61,629 nucleotides of DNA, from contig JAJXUD010000020.1 in NCBI GenBank assembly GCA_021783235.1, forward strand, positions 1 to 61,629, read 5' to 3'. Shown in pieces: positions 33,447-42,518 of this stretch (the stretch's first letter is position 1; each line of letters begins with the position of its first letter). The DNA comes from Myxococcales bacterium. Lineage in GTDB: Bacteria > Myxococcota > Myxococcia > Myxococcales > JAKAPL01. The notes under the pieces were generated by a model that saw only the letters and a program-made list of their open reading frames with translations, was not told the origin of the DNA and did not search any database. The position numbers were made by a program, and so were the translations under genes.

Positions 33447-36092
33447 TCACTCCGCGCCGACGCGCGCTTGGGAGTCTGGGCCGACGACGACGAGGAGCTC
33501 TCCGCGGGGGTCGAGGATCCGCTCCGCGACCTCCCGGATCGCGCTCGCGGTGACGGCCTCGATCCGCTCGGCGTAGCGCCGGTGCTCCTCGGGGCCGAAG
33601 CCGTAGGCCTGGTCGAGCGCCAGGGCGGCCGCCTGGGACGAGCGGCGCTGCAGCCCGATCTCGTGGGTACCGACGAGGTGGCGCTTCGCCCGCTCGAGCT
33701 CGAGCTCCGGGACGAGATCCTCGCGCACCTTCGCGAGCTCGGCCCGCACGCCCGCGGCGGCCTCGGGGACCTTCTCGGGGCTCGTCCCGAGGTAGACCGC
33801 GAAGTAGCCGGGATCGAGCCCCTCGAGCGACAGGCTCGTCACGGAGTAGGCCATCGAGCGCTTGTCGCGCAGCTCGATGAAGAGGCGGCCGCCCTGGCCG
33901 GAGAGCACGGTCGAGAGCAGCTCGAGCGGGAAGCGGGCCGGATCGGCGAGCCGCACGCCCAGGTAGCCGAGGACGAGGTGCGACTGCGCCTTCTCGAGGA
34001 TCCGCCGCGCCTCGCGCGGGGCCGTGGGCTCCGGCTCGACCTCGGCCTTCGGCGGCTGCCAGAGGCGCCCGGCGGCGCGGCCCGCGAGCGGCTCCAGCGC
34101 CCGGCTGACGGCCTCGGCGACCCGCTCGGGCTCGAGATCGCCCACCGCCGCGAGCGTGAGCCCCGCGGGAGAGACGAGCCGCTCCCACTGCCGCCGCAGC
34201 TCCGCCGAGCCGAGCCGCCGGACCGAGGCGACCTCCCCAGCGAGGCTCAGCCGGTAGGGATGCCGCGTGAAGAGCGTCCTCGCGAAGAGCTCGAAGGCGA
34301 GCCCCGAGGGATGGTCCTCGCGCGAGTCGATCTCCTGGAGGAGCAGCCCCCGCTCCTTCGAGACCTCCTCCTCGGAGAGCGTCGGCCGGAGGAGGCAGTC
34401 GAGGAAGAGCGAGAGCCCCTCGTCGGCGTGGCGGGAGAGGAACTGCCCCTGGAGGCCGAAGCTGTTGCGCCCCGCCACGGCCCCGAGCCCCCCCGCGAGG
34501 CCGTCGACCGCCCGCGCGATCTCCTCGGCGCTCTTTCCGGCGGCGCCGCGCGTCAGGGTCATCGCGAGCAGCTCGTGGATGCCGTTGTCCTCGTCCGTCT
34601 CCCAGAGGAGCCCCCCCACGCAGACGGAGCGGAAGGCGACCACCGGCACCGAGGCGTCGCGCTGCACGAGGAGCGTCCCGCCCCCGGGCAGCCCGAAGGT
34701 CCGGAGCGGATCCGGCCGGCTCTCGGAGCGCGTCGCGAGCCGAGGAGCCGCCGCCGGTGCGGCGATTGGGACGCGCAGCCGCGGCCCCGGCGCGGGCCGC
34801 AGCGCCTCGGAGGCGAGATCCTTCGCCGCCGCCTCGGAGAGCGGGACGCCCTCGCCCGTGAGCGCGACGATGGTGCAGCCCTCCGCCGAGAGGTACTCGG
34901 CGGCGATCTCGCGGATCCGCTCCCGGGTGACCGCACGCACGCGGGCGAGGTACTCGTCCTCGAAGGCGAGCCCGCCCGCCGAGGTCTCGTAGAAGCCGAC
35001 CTTGCGCGCGAAGCCCTGGACGGTCTCGTGCTGGTAGATCGCGTCCGACTCGATCTGCCGCTTCGCGGCCTCGAGCTCCGCCTCCCCCGGCGGCTCCTCG
35101 CGGATCCGGCGCACCTCGCGCAACAGGGCGCGCAGCGCCTCGGCCGATCGCGCCTGGTCGCCGGCGACCGTGAGGCCGGCGGTGAAGAGGCCGGGATCCT
35201 GCGGCGTGTAGGCGTAGGCGTAGGCCGAGGCGGCGAGCTGGTCGCGCCGCTTCACCGCCAAGGAGAGGCGAGAGCTGTCGCCCTGCCCGAGGATCGAGGC
35301 GAGCAGGTCGAGGGGCGCGACGTCCGGGTGGAGGAGCCCCGGGCCGTGCCAGGCGACCGCGAGCTGCGCCTCGCGGACGTCGCCGCGGGAGACGCGCGCG
35401 CGCAGCCCCTTCTGGCCGGGCTCCTCGGGCCGCGGCGGCGCGGCCGGGCCGGGGGCGCCGAACGCGCCGCCCCAATGGCGCTCGACGAGCGACGCGGCCG
35501 CCTGCGGGTCGAAGTCGCCGACGACGGCGAGGACGAGGCTCTGCGGCGAGTAGTGGCGCCGGTAGAAGTCGAGGATCTTCGGGCGGCGGAAGGAGCGGAC
35601 CGACTCCTCGGTGCCGAGCACGGGCTTGCCGTAGGGGTGGACCGCGTAGGCGAGCGCGAAGAGGTCGCGCGAGACGCGGCGCGCGGGCATGTCCTCGGCG
35701 CGCTTGATCTCCTCGACCACCACCTCGATCTCGCGGGCGAGCTCGCCCTCGTCGAAGGCCGAGTTCTGGAGCGCGTCGGCGAGGATCTCGAGTCCGTCCT
35801 CGAAGAAGCGCGAGGCGAGGACCAGGTGGTAGACCGTCTGATCGTAGGAGGTCCAGGCGTTGACCTCCCCGCCGCGCGCCTCGATGTCCCGCGCGATCTC
35901 GCCGGGCGCGCGCCGCCGGGTGCCCTTGAAGAGCATGTGCTCGTGCAGGTGGGCGAGCCCAGCTTCGTCCGGCGCCTCGTCGGCGGAGCCCACCCTCACC
36001 CAGGCCTGCACGGCGACCACGGGAGCGGCGCGGTTCTCGACGAGCACGGCGGTGAGGCCATTCGAAAGACGGGTGACCAGAGGAGATCCCAT
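33447..36092 (-). CDS. M16 zinc peptidase with duplicated M16 halves
   Basis: This is an 881-residue protein made of two M16-type halves. The N-terminal half carries the active HLHEHMLFKGT motif and the downstream EVVVEEIKRAED glutamates. The C-terminal half (from about 465) starts QRDASVPVVAFRSVCVGG but has only GIHELLAMTLTRG in place of HxxEH, so it is catalytically degenerate and probably shapes the chamber. No signal peptide is visible. Its length is near that of long bacterial pitrilysin-like proteins. It is divergently oriented to the M1-like lipoprotein gene 88 bp away. Confidence 0.95.
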   Translation of the reverse strand: MGSPLVTRLSNGLTAVLVENRAAPVVAVQAWVRVGSADEAPDEAGLAHLHEHMLFKGTRRRAPGEIARDIEARGGEVNAWTSYDQTVYHLVLASRFFEDGLEILADALQNSAFDEGELAREIEVVVEEIKRAEDMPARRVSRDLFALAYAVHPYGKPVLGTEESVRSFRRPKILDFYRRHYSPQSLVLAVVGDFDPQAAASLVERHWGGAFGAPGPAAPPRPEEPGQKGLRARVSRGDVREAQLAVAWHGPGLLHPDVAPLDLLASILGQGDSSRLSLAVKRRDQLAASAYAYAYTPQDPGLFTAGLTVAGDQARSAEALRALLREVRRIREEPPGEAELEAAKRQIESDAIYQHETVQGFARKVGFYETSAGGLAFEDEYLARVRAVTRERIREIAAEYLSAEGCTIVALTGEGVPLSEAAAKDLASEALRPAPGPRLRVPIAAPAAAPRLATRSESRPDPLRTFGLPGGGTLLVQRDASVPVVAFRSVCVGGLLWETDEDNGIHELLAMTLTRGAAGKSAEEIARAVDGLAGGLGAVAGRNSFGLQGQFLSRHADEGLSLFLDCLLRPTLSEEEVSKERGLLLQEIDSREDHPSGLAFELFARTLFTRHPYRLSLAGEVASVRRLGSAELRRQWERLVSPAGLTLAAVGDLEPERVAEAVSRALEPLAGRAAGRLWQPPKAEVEPEPTAPREARRILEKAQSHLVLGYLGVRLADPARFPLELLSTVLSGQGGRLFIELRDKRSMAYSVTSLSLEGLDPGYFAVYLGTSPEKVPEAAAGVRAELAKVREDLVPELELERAKRHLVGTHEIGLQRRSSQAAALALDQAYGFGPEEHRRYAERIEAVTASAIREVAERILDPRGELLVVVGPDSQARVGAE

Positions 36093-36180
36093 GAGGGGGA
36101 TCTACACTCGCGGCCGGCCGCCTGCCATGTCTTCGGCTCCCGCGGTGGCGAGATCGGGGGAGCGCCGGTATGCTCGAACA

Positions 36181-38265
36181 ATGAGCAGCCGGGCTCTCTG
36201 CATCGCCGCGCTGGCGGTCGCCCTCTCCGGGTGCCATCGGAGGCGGGCGGCGCCGAAGGGCCCCCTCGCGCCGCTCGCGGTGACGGCGGACCGCGCGGCG
36301 GCGCGCGGACCAGCGCCGGCCGAGGGATCGGCTTCAGCGACGCCAGAGAACGCGACGGCAGAGGATCCCACGGCGCCCGCTGGCGAGGCGCCTCCCCGGC
36401 GATCCGAGGGTGAGGCCGCTCCCTCGCTCCCCCCCGGCGAAGCCGCCAGCGACCTGCCCGCCGCCCCGCCACCCAAGCCGCCGGACGGCCCCCCGGCCGA
36501 CGGCGTCGCGGCCGTGCTCCACTCGCTCCTGCCGGACGCGCTCGCGGCCGCGCCCGATCCCGCGAGCCTGCCGTTCTACGACATCGACGTCCGGATCGAG
36601 CCCTCGACCGGCGCCCTGTCGGGCGAGGTCCGGATCGACTGGCCGAACGGCACCGGCGCCCGGCTCACCTCCTTGCCGCTGCGCGTCTTCGCGAACGCCG
36701 ACGATCCGCTCCTCTCGCTGAAGTCCGCGCGGCCGGGCGATCCCGCGCCGGTCCGGAGCGCGGACGCGCCGTCGCTCTACGAGCTGCCGCTTTCCGCCCC
36801 CGTCGCCCCCGGGGGCTGGGCCCACCTCGCGATCGCCTTCTCGGGTCGCGCGCCCGCGCCCGACGCGAGCCCGGTCGACGAGGGCGCCCTGCTCTCCTCG
36901 CTCCTCTCGGCGCCCGGGCGCGCCCCCGACTACGGCCTCTTCTCCCGCTTCCGAGGCGGCGTCGCGCTCGCCGAGTGGCTTCCCGTGGTGGCCGGCCGCT
37001 GGAACGGCCACTTCGACCGCGACCCCACCGCGCCGCTCGGCGACAACTCCTACCTGGACGTCTCGAGCTTCCGCGCCCGGGTCGATCTGCCCGCCGACGA
37101 GACGCTCGCCGCCCCCGGCGTGCTGCTCGGCGAGGAGCTGCACGCCGATCGGCGCATCAGCACCGTGGCGCTCGCCGACGCGCGCGACTTCCCGCTCTTC
37201 GCGAGCCGGAGCTACCGCGTCGCGGAGGGTTCCGTGGGGTCGGTCCGCGTCCGGTCGGTCTACCTCGAGGGCGACGGCGACGCGGGCCGCTCGGTGCTCG
37301 CGACCGCCCGCGCCGCCCTGGCCGACTTCTCGCGCTCGTTCCACCCCTACCCCTACGCGACCTTCAGCGCCGTGGAGGTCCCGCTGCGGGGCGGCGCGGG
37401 CGGCGCCGAGTTCCCCGGGCTCGTCGCGGTGGCGGGGATGGCCTACGGCCGCGGCGGCGCGCTGCCGATGGGGCTCTCCTTCTCGGGCCCCTACCTCGCC
37501 GAGCTGCGCGAGTTCGTCGTCGCCCACGAGGTGGCCCACCAGTGGTGGGCCTGCGCGATCGGCTCCCAGCCGCGGCGCCAGCCCGACGTCGACGAGCCGT
37601 TGGCGCAGTTCTCCGCGGCCCTCTACGTCGGCCACGCCCGCGGCGACGCCGCGCGCCGCGCCGTCCTGGGCAGCCAGGTGGCGGTGAACTACCAGGCGAT
37701 GCGGATGCTCGGGGCGGCCGACGGCCCGGTGGCGCGCTCGACGAGCGACTTCTCGAACGCCGCGGAGTACGCGGGGCTCGTCTACGGCAAAGCGCCCTTC
37801 TTCTACGACGAGGCCTTGCGGCGCTGCGGCGAGGCCTCGCTGCTGCGCGGGCTGTCGAGCTACGCCGACGCCCACTGGCTCGGCCTCGCCAGGCGCGGCG
37901 ACGCGGCCGCGGCCATCGCGCGGGCCTGCCCGGGAGGCGGCCGCGAGATCCAGGATCTCTTCGGCCGCTACTTCAAGGAGAGCCACGGCGACGAGGATCT
38001 CGCGGGCCGGGCCGACCTCGAGAAGATCGCGCTCGAGGCCTTCGGCGGCGGCGGGAACCTCGACCTCTCGTCGCTGCTCGGTGGCGGCGGCGCTGGCGGT
38101 GGCGGCGCGCTCCTGAACGCGCTCGGCGCCCAGGGGGGCGGCGGCCAGGCCGCGGGCGCCATGCCGCCGCAGGCGCAGCAGCTCCTCCAGCAGCTCTCGG
38201 ACCCGAAGCAGGCCCAGCAGCTCCTCCAGCAGCTCAACGGGATGATGGGGAGCGAGGGGCAGTAG
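36181..38265 (+). CDS. M1-family metallopeptidase lipoprotein
   Basis: This is a 694-residue lipoprotein (signal peptide ending ALSGC). A Pro/Ala/Glu linker spans about 25-105. A beta-rich N-domain precedes the gluzincin core HEVAHQWW (His449, Glu450, His453), with the third zinc ligand Glu472 exactly 18 residues after the second His, as in M1 aminopeptidases. The usual GAMEN-type exopeptidase loop is represented by GGAEFPGLVAV. The C-terminus is a Gly/Gln-rich low-complexity tail. A TATGCT box only 6 nt before the ATG suggests a leaderless transcript. The substrate is unknown. Confidence 0.9.
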   Translation: MSSRALCIAALAVALSGCHRRRAAPKGPLAPLAVTADRAAARGPAPAEGSASATPENATAEDPTAPAGEAPPRRSEGEAAPSLPPGEAASDLPAAPPPKPPDGPPADGVAAVLHSLLPDALAAAPDPASLPFYDIDVRIEPSTGALSGEVRIDWPNGTGARLTSLPLRVFANADDPLLSLKSARPGDPAPVRSADAPSLYELPLSAPVAPGGWAHLAIAFSGRAPAPDASPVDEGALLSSLLSAPGRAPDYGLFSRFRGGVALAEWLPVVAGRWNGHFDRDPTAPLGDNSYLDVSSFRARVDLPADETLAAPGVLLGEELHADRRISTVALADARDFPLFASRSYRVAEGSVGSVRVRSVYLEGDGDAGRSVLATARAALADFSRSFHPYPYATFSAVEVPLRGGAGGAEFPGLVAVAGMAYGRGGALPMGLSFSGPYLAELREFVVAHEVAHQWWACAIGSQPRRQPDVDEPLAQFSAALYVGHARGDAARRAVLGSQVAVNYQAMRMLGAADGPVARSTSDFSNAAEYAGLVYGKAPFFYDEALRRCGEASLLRGLSSYADAHWLGLARRGDAAAAIARACPGGGREIQDLFGRYFKESHGDEDLAGRADLEKIALEAFGGGGNLDLSSLLGGGGAGGGGALLNALGAQGGGGQAAGAMPPQAQQLLQQLSDPKQAQQLLQQLNGMMGSEGQ

Positions 38266-38587
38266 CGGCTTGGGGCCGAGCGGTCGCCCATCGGCCGGGC
38301 GAGTGGGCAGAACCCGGCGGGAGCCCGCTTCCATCGGGTGAGCCTCCGCCGCGTTACTGGCCCGACCGGGCCGATGACGACGCACTCATGAGCGCTCGAG
38401 GCGCCTCGATCCCGTTCCTCCATCTTTCGCGATCTGGAACCCGTGCGCCGACCGTCGGCGCCGTCCGGAAGCCCGCTTTGCATGGGCCCCTACACCGGCG
38501 CTGACCAGAACGTTGGTTTACGGGCAGGGGCCGAGCCCCCAGGCTTCCAGAATAGACTGTCGCGAGGATGTGCTAGAGTCGCCACTT
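38266..38587 (+). other. 322-bp region upstream of the TOMM-like cluster
   Basis: No named gene is seen. A 38-codon ATG frame (38388-38504, MSARGASIPFLHLSRSGTRA...) lacks Cys and a ribosome site and is probably not a gene, although it is the only small plus-strand frame before the cluster. A short GGGGC/GCCCC hairpin occurs near 38527-38540. TAGAGT (38574-38579) lies 8 nt before the chosen GTG and could be a -10 box. Confidence 0.35.
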
Positions 38588-39094
38588 GTGCCAACGGCCC
38601 CGACTTCCAACCAGGGAATCGCAGTCAGGAAGCACCCGCCTGAGCGCGGCCACCGCCAGCCATTCGTGGCCGCCTGCATGTGTTGCTCCTGCTGTTGCTG
38701 TTGCCTCCACAGCGTAGGAGGGCTCATCGGGGCGGCGGTGGCCTCCAAGTCCCAGATCATCGACTACCTGGAAGGTAAGCCCTCCTCGGTCTACACCGAG
38801 GATGCGGCTACCGAAATGTACTGGCTCTCCCTCGTCGCGATCTCCGTGCTCGCACCGATCGTCGCGGCGTTCGTAGGCCCCGAGGGCGGAGTCTTCTACA
38901 TCTTCGGGGTCATTGCTGCGCTCCCCGCGCTGCAGATCGCCGCATCCCTGGTCGCGTCCCTCATCGTCGCGTTCAGCAGCCGCAACAACAAGTGGCGGGC
39001 CTACGACCAGATCGCGAGCATCACCGGCAAGAGCCTAATTGGCGCGTTCGTCGGCGGGCTAATCACCCTGCCCTTGCTCTTCCTGATGTTCTGA
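38588..39094 (+). CDS. Membrane protein with a dense Cys cluster, first gene of TOMM-like cluster
   Basis: This is a 168-residue protein from the GTG at 38588. The frame extends upstream, but without support. After about 29 polar residues ending RGHRQPFVAA comes a run with eight Cys in ten residues (Cys30, 32, 33, 35-39: CMCCSCCCCC), then HSVGGLIGAAV. Three or four hydrophobic helices follow (about 77-97, 101-128 and 148-168). The Cys run sits at the membrane edge. Leader-then-Cys-run is what a heterocyclised peptide would need, yet the protein continues as a membrane protein. It could be the modified substrate, a metal or lipid-modified protein, or an immunity factor. The stop is 10 nt before the SRPBCC gene. 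Confidence 0.72.
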   Translation: MPTAPTSNQGIAVRKHPPERGHRQPFVAACMCCSCCCCCLHSVGGLIGAAVASKSQIIDYLEGKPSSVYTEDAATEMYWLSLVAISVLAPIVAAFVGPEGGVFYIFGVIAALPALQIAASLVASLIVAFSSRNNKWRAYDQIASITGKSLIGAFVGGLITLPLLFLMF

Positions 39095-39104
39095 GCGAAC
39101 CTAG

Positions 39105-39728
39105 ATGGCTGAAACCCCCGACAGTCCAGCAATGAAACGCCCCGGACAATGGATCGCCGGCGGTGCGCTTGTCGCCATCTTCGCCGTCGTGTTGCTGATG
39201 TGGATCGAGGGTACCCGAATCACGCCGGTACCGGCCGATCCCACGTCCGTGGAAGCCGGTGTCTCCTGCCAGGTCGTCGCCGATGCCGCAAGAACACCAA
39301 TGGTGCGTTGCGTGACCCTCGTCGACGCGCCGCCCGAAAGGGTATGGCAGACGGTGACCGACTACGACCACTTTCCCCAGCTCTTCTCCGCGATTCGCTC
39401 TTTCCACGTCAACCACGATCCCGACGGACGCTTTCACCTGACTTACTTGGTGAGCACGCTGGCCGGGAGGTGGCCTGTCGACGTGCATGTGCGTCACACC
39501 GAATCGCCAGAGCGCTTCGTGGCCGCCTGGGATGAGCCCTCCGGCCGAATGACCGTGAACCGTGGCAGCTGGACAGTGACCCCCGCTGCGCAAGGGCGCG
39601 CACTGCTCACCTACACCCTGGACATGGAGATCTCGCGCACACCGACTTTCCTCGTCCGTGACTTGCTGCTCGCCAGCGAAGGAACAGTTGTCCGCGCCGT
39701 GGCCGCCGCCGCGCGGGGATCCCGGTGA
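39105..39728 (+). CDS. Membrane-anchored SRPBCC (START-like) protein
   Basis: This is a 207-residue protein. Residues about 15-34 form one transmembrane segment (WIAGGALVAIFAVVLLMWI). The rest is an SRPBCC/polyketide-cyclase-like fold, seen as MVRCVTLVDAPPERVWQTVTDYDHFPQLFSAI, then FHLTYLVSTLAGRWPVDVHV and TLDMEISRTPTFLVRDLLL. Such domains bind hydrophobic ligands. Its GTGA overlap with the next gene places it firmly in the TOMM-like operon. A role in handling the modified product at the membrane is an inference. Confidence 0.82.
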   Translation: MAETPDSPAMKRPGQWIAGGALVAIFAVVLLMWIEGTRITPVPADPTSVEAGVSCQVVADAARTPMVRCVTLVDAPPERVWQTVTDYDHFPQLFSAIRSFHVNHDPDGRFHLTYLVSTLAGRWPVDVHVRHTESPERFVAAWDEPSGRMTVNRGSWTVTPAAQGRALLTYTLDMEISRTPTFLVRDLLLASEGTVVRAVAAAARGSR

Positions 39729-40546
39729 GGGAGCAGCGACAGCGGCGCCCGAGGCCGGCTCTCCCCTTCACAGTCGTGGCCGGTCCCGACCTTGTTCACC
39801 TCGTTGCCGGGGAGGACGTCCGATATACCCTGACCGGAAAGGCGCTGGAGACCTGGCTGCCGTCTCTGCTCGCTGCCTGCGATGGGCGCCAATCGGTGGA
39901 GACCCTTGTCGCCGATGCTCCGGCCGCCCGCCGCGACGACGCGCTGAGCCTGGTCGACCGATTGTACGGTGAACGTATCCTCGTCGATGGCGACGCACAG
40001 GCGGCTCACACCCCCCAAGCCCGCCAGCTCGAGGTCGAGGGCGCGGGGCCGCTCTTCGAGCGGCTGCGTGGGCACATGGGCATCGCCACGCTGCCTCCCC
40101 TGGCGCTGCTCGTCCAAGATCGGCTGGATCCAGAGGCGGCGTTGCGGTTCAACGAGCGGTGCCTCGGAGGGGACCGCCCGTGGCTCTGGGTGTCGACTGG
40201 TGCGCTGGCGCGAGGCTACGTCAGCCAGGTCTTCCTGCCCGGGGTTGGCCCCTGCCTCGGCTGCCTTTTCGAGCACTTCCGGCGCCTGACCCCCACCCCC
40301 GAACTCCACGATGCCTTGCGCGAACACGCCCGCCAGGGGGGCGCAATCCCGGCCGTCCCCTTCCCGACGGAGGGGATGGGCATGCTCGCATCGATCGTGG
40401 ATTGGAAGGTTGCTCAGCTCTCGCTGTCCGAACCGTCGCCTGCGCTCTATCGGCTCCACGTGCTCGATGCGACATCGCTGGAGGTAGCCACGCATCGGGT
40501 GCTCGCGGATGAGAGTTGCCCCTGGTGCGGCGCTGACGCCGCGTGA
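39725..40546 (+). CDS. TOMM leader-binding / E1-like cyclodehydratase partner protein
   Basis: This is a 273-residue protein starting with GTG inside the SRPBCC stop. Residues about 12-90 look like a RiPP recognition element (VVAGPDLVHLVAGEDVRYTLTGKALETWLPSLLAACDG, a winged helix that clamps leader peptides). The rest is a short ThiF/E1-like region with GPCLGCLFEHF (Cys177, Cys180) and a C-terminal CPWCG (Cys265, Cys268), together a zinc tetrad. It resembles the TIGR03882-type TOMM partner proteins, which present substrate to YcaO. It overlaps the YcaO gene (GTGA). Confidence 0.82.
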   Translation: MREQRQRRPRPALPFTVVAGPDLVHLVAGEDVRYTLTGKALETWLPSLLAACDGRQSVETLVADAPAARRDDALSLVDRLYGERILVDGDAQAAHTPQARQLEVEGAGPLFERLRGHMGIATLPPLALLVQDRLDPEAALRFNERCLGGDRPWLWVSTGALARGYVSQVFLPGVGPCLGCLFEHFRRLTPTPELHDALREHARQGGAIPAVPFPTEGMGMLASIVDWKVAQLSLSEPSPALYRLHVLDATSLEVATHRVLADESCPWCGADAA

Positions 40547-41769
40547 GCATCGACCTCGCCAATCCCTACACCGGCCTCTTTCGCAGTTTTGGGACCATAG
40601 CTCAGCGACCCCACGACGCCGCAGTGAGCCTCTGCTCGGCGACACTCGCCCCGTGGGGGGCGCGCAGCGAAGCGCTGCCTGTGGGCGGCGCGGGCTGGAA
40701 TCCCAGCGCCGCCGAGGCTGCCTGTCTTGGAGAGGGTATAGAGCGAACACAGGCGTGCGCGGTCGCCGCGGACGAGCGCCTTGAAGCCACGTTCGAGCGC
40801 TGGCCGCTCACCGAGCCGGCTGTCGCCCCCGAGCGCTGGGTGCTCTTCCTGAACGAGCAGTACGCGCAAGCGGGCTTCCCCTTTGAGCGATTCACGCGCC
40901 AGACGACCTGTCGATGGGTGGCCTTCCGCGACGCCACGCGCGGCGACGTGCACTGGGTTCCCGAGGATCTCTGCTTCCTGTTCAAGGCTCCCAGCGAGCG
41001 CCATCGGCTCTGCCCCGGGATCTCCACGGGGCTCTCCAGCGGTAGACCGGGACTACCGGTCGTTCTGCGCGGGCTCCAAGAGGTCATTGAGCGCGACGCC
41101 GCTTTTGGCGGGTGGGTCGGCGCCTATGAGCTGGAGGAACACCATCCCAAGTCGGTGCTCGCGTGTCTCGGGGCGCCAATTCGCGAGCGCGTATCTCGCC
41201 CGCAGTTGCGCTACCGCTTCTTTCGGGTGAATACCCCATTCTCGGCGCATGTGACCTGGACGACGGTGGCCTCCGACGAGCGCGCTGGCTTCTGCTTCGC
41301 GATCGGTTCGGCTTGCCGGGAGACACGAGAGCAGAGCTGGTCGAAATCGCTGCTGGAGGCTCTGCACGGCCTCGCCTACGTGCGCCACCTGCGGGAAACC
41401 GGAGACCTGCCGGCAGGAGGTGGTCCGCCAGCGAGCTTCCAGGCCCATGCCGCCTTTTACAGCGCGCGGCCGGAGGCGCTCTGGTCCACGGTCTTTGCTC
41501 GGCCTCGCGCCGGGACCCATGGAACCCAGGCGGTCGAGCTGCTCCCCGCCCTCGTTGAGCGACTGGGTCCCGGGCGCCCGGTTCTCTTTCGCAGCCTGAC
41601 CCCGCCGTCCATCGCACAGCTCGGTGAAGGTTGGACGGTGTTACGCGTACTGGTTCCAGGACTACAGCCACTGCATGGAGCCCACGCGTTGGCACAGCTC
41701 GGCGGTCCGCTCTGGGGCGATCGGAGCCTGGCTCAATGGGAAGCCCTACCTCCCCACCCCTTTCCGTGA
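40543..41769 (+). CDS. YcaO-domain cyclodehydratase (TOMM, SagD-like)
   Basis: This is a 408-residue YcaO protein that would use ATP to cyclodehydrate Cys/Ser/Thr to azolines. The family nucleotide-binding elements are visible: AAEAACLGEGIERTQ (about 57-70), GLQEVIERDAAFGGWVG (about 178-193) and the SWSKSLLEALHGLAY helix. The C-terminus ends PPHPFP, matching the Pro-rich PxPxP tail of azoline-forming YcaO enzymes. It overlaps the partner gene and is followed 13 nt later by the dehydrogenase. No thioamidation partner (TfuA) is present, which favours azole formation. Confidence 0.9.
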   Translation: MSIDLANPYTGLFRSFGTIAQRPHDAAVSLCSATLAPWGARSEALPVGGAGWNPSAAEAACLGEGIERTQACAVAADERLEATFERWPLTEPAVAPERWVLFLNEQYAQAGFPFERFTRQTTCRWVAFRDATRGDVHWVPEDLCFLFKAPSERHRLCPGISTGLSSGRPGLPVVLRGLQEVIERDAAFGGWVGAYELEEHHPKSVLACLGAPIRERVSRPQLRYRFFRVNTPFSAHVTWTTVASDERAGFCFAIGSACRETREQSWSKSLLEALHGLAYVRHLRETGDLPAGGGPPASFQAHAAFYSARPEALWSTVFARPRAGTHGTQAVELLPALVERLGPGRPVLFRSLTPPSIAQLGEGWTVLRVLVPGLQPLHGAHALAQLGGPLWGDRSLAQWEALPPHPFP

Positions 41770-41782
41770 GAGGTAATAGCCG

Positions 41783-42505
41783 ATGGTGCCGAGGACAACG
41801 CCCACCTGGGTCCGCCATAGCGAACTCGACCGCACGCGCTGGCCCGAGTTGCGCGACCTAGTGCTGTCTTTCGAGCACGAGGATGGAGCCCTAGATCCGC
41901 GCGCCTATCCGGGGTGCCCGTCCTGGCCGCTTCCGCGTGTCAGACCCCGTCCCCTTGTGTCCCTCGAGCGCGTGCTGGCACAGCGACGCTCGCGCGCCAT
42001 GCTCGGAGAACAGGTGCCGCCACGGGCCGTCCTCGGTCGCATGCTCCAGTTCGCGCACGGGATCTCGGCCGAAGGCGGGCGAGGCCCCGTGCCCTCGGCT
42101 GGTGGTCTTCAGGCTCTCGAGCTCTACATGGTGAACCTCTCCGCAGGTTGGGTCCCGGCTGGGCTCTATCATTTCAGCCGCGCCGACCACTGCCTGGCTC
42201 AGCTCGCAACTCCCGCGGCTCGCGAGCGCTGGCGCCAGCTCGCCCCATCCATGGACCTGGTGCAAGGAGGCGCCCTCCTGTGGGTCATCGTCGGGGATGG
42301 GGCACGTGTCGAGCGCAAGTACGGAGACCGCGGCCATCGGTTCCTCGTTCTCGAGGCAGGGCACCTGATGCAGAACCTCTGTCTTGTTTCGGCGTCGGTG
42401 CGCCTGACGACCGTACCCCTCGGCGGCTATTTCGAGGGTGAGATCGCTCGTGAGCTGCGGCTGCTCGCCAGCGACGTCGTGTTGTACATCGGTCTCTGCG
42501 GCTGA
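41783..42505 (+). CDS. SagB-type FMN dehydrogenase (nitroreductase fold)
   Basis: This is a 240-residue SagB-family oxidoreductase that oxidises azolines to azoles. The N-terminal RPLVSLERVLAQRRSRAMLGEQV is the Arg-rich FMN phosphate-binding start of the nitroreductase fold. PSAGGLQALELYMVNL carries the family Ser-Ala-Gly-Gly motif. GHRFLVLEAGHLMQNLCLVSASV and VPLGGYFE fit the helix and loop of SagB proteins. The ATG has AGAGG 10 nt upstream. It is the last gene of the cluster; a convergent lipoprotein gene lies 13 nt downstream. Confidence 0.9.
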   Translation: MVPRTTPTWVRHSELDRTRWPELRDLVLSFEHEDGALDPRAYPGCPSWPLPRVRPRPLVSLERVLAQRRSRAMLGEQVPPRAVLGRMLQFAHGISAEGGRGPVPSAGGLQALELYMVNLSAGWVPAGLYHFSRADHCLAQLATPAARERWRQLAPSMDLVQGGALLWVIVGDGARVERKYGDRGHRFLVLEAGHLMQNLCLVSASVRLTTVPLGGYFEGEIARELRLLASDVVLYIGLCG

Positions 42506-42518
42506 GGCCGGAGACCAC

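Noticed and set aside
30861-36413. Very long plus-strand open frame across the minus-strand prmA and M16 genes
   Set aside because: It is antisense to well-motif-supported genes and has Arg/Glu-rich, motif-free sequence, as expected from GC-rich complementary strands.
38388-38504. 38-codon frame as the TOMM precursor
   Set aside because: It has no Cys, no ribosome site and no leader-core division; it is kept only as a low-probability candidate.
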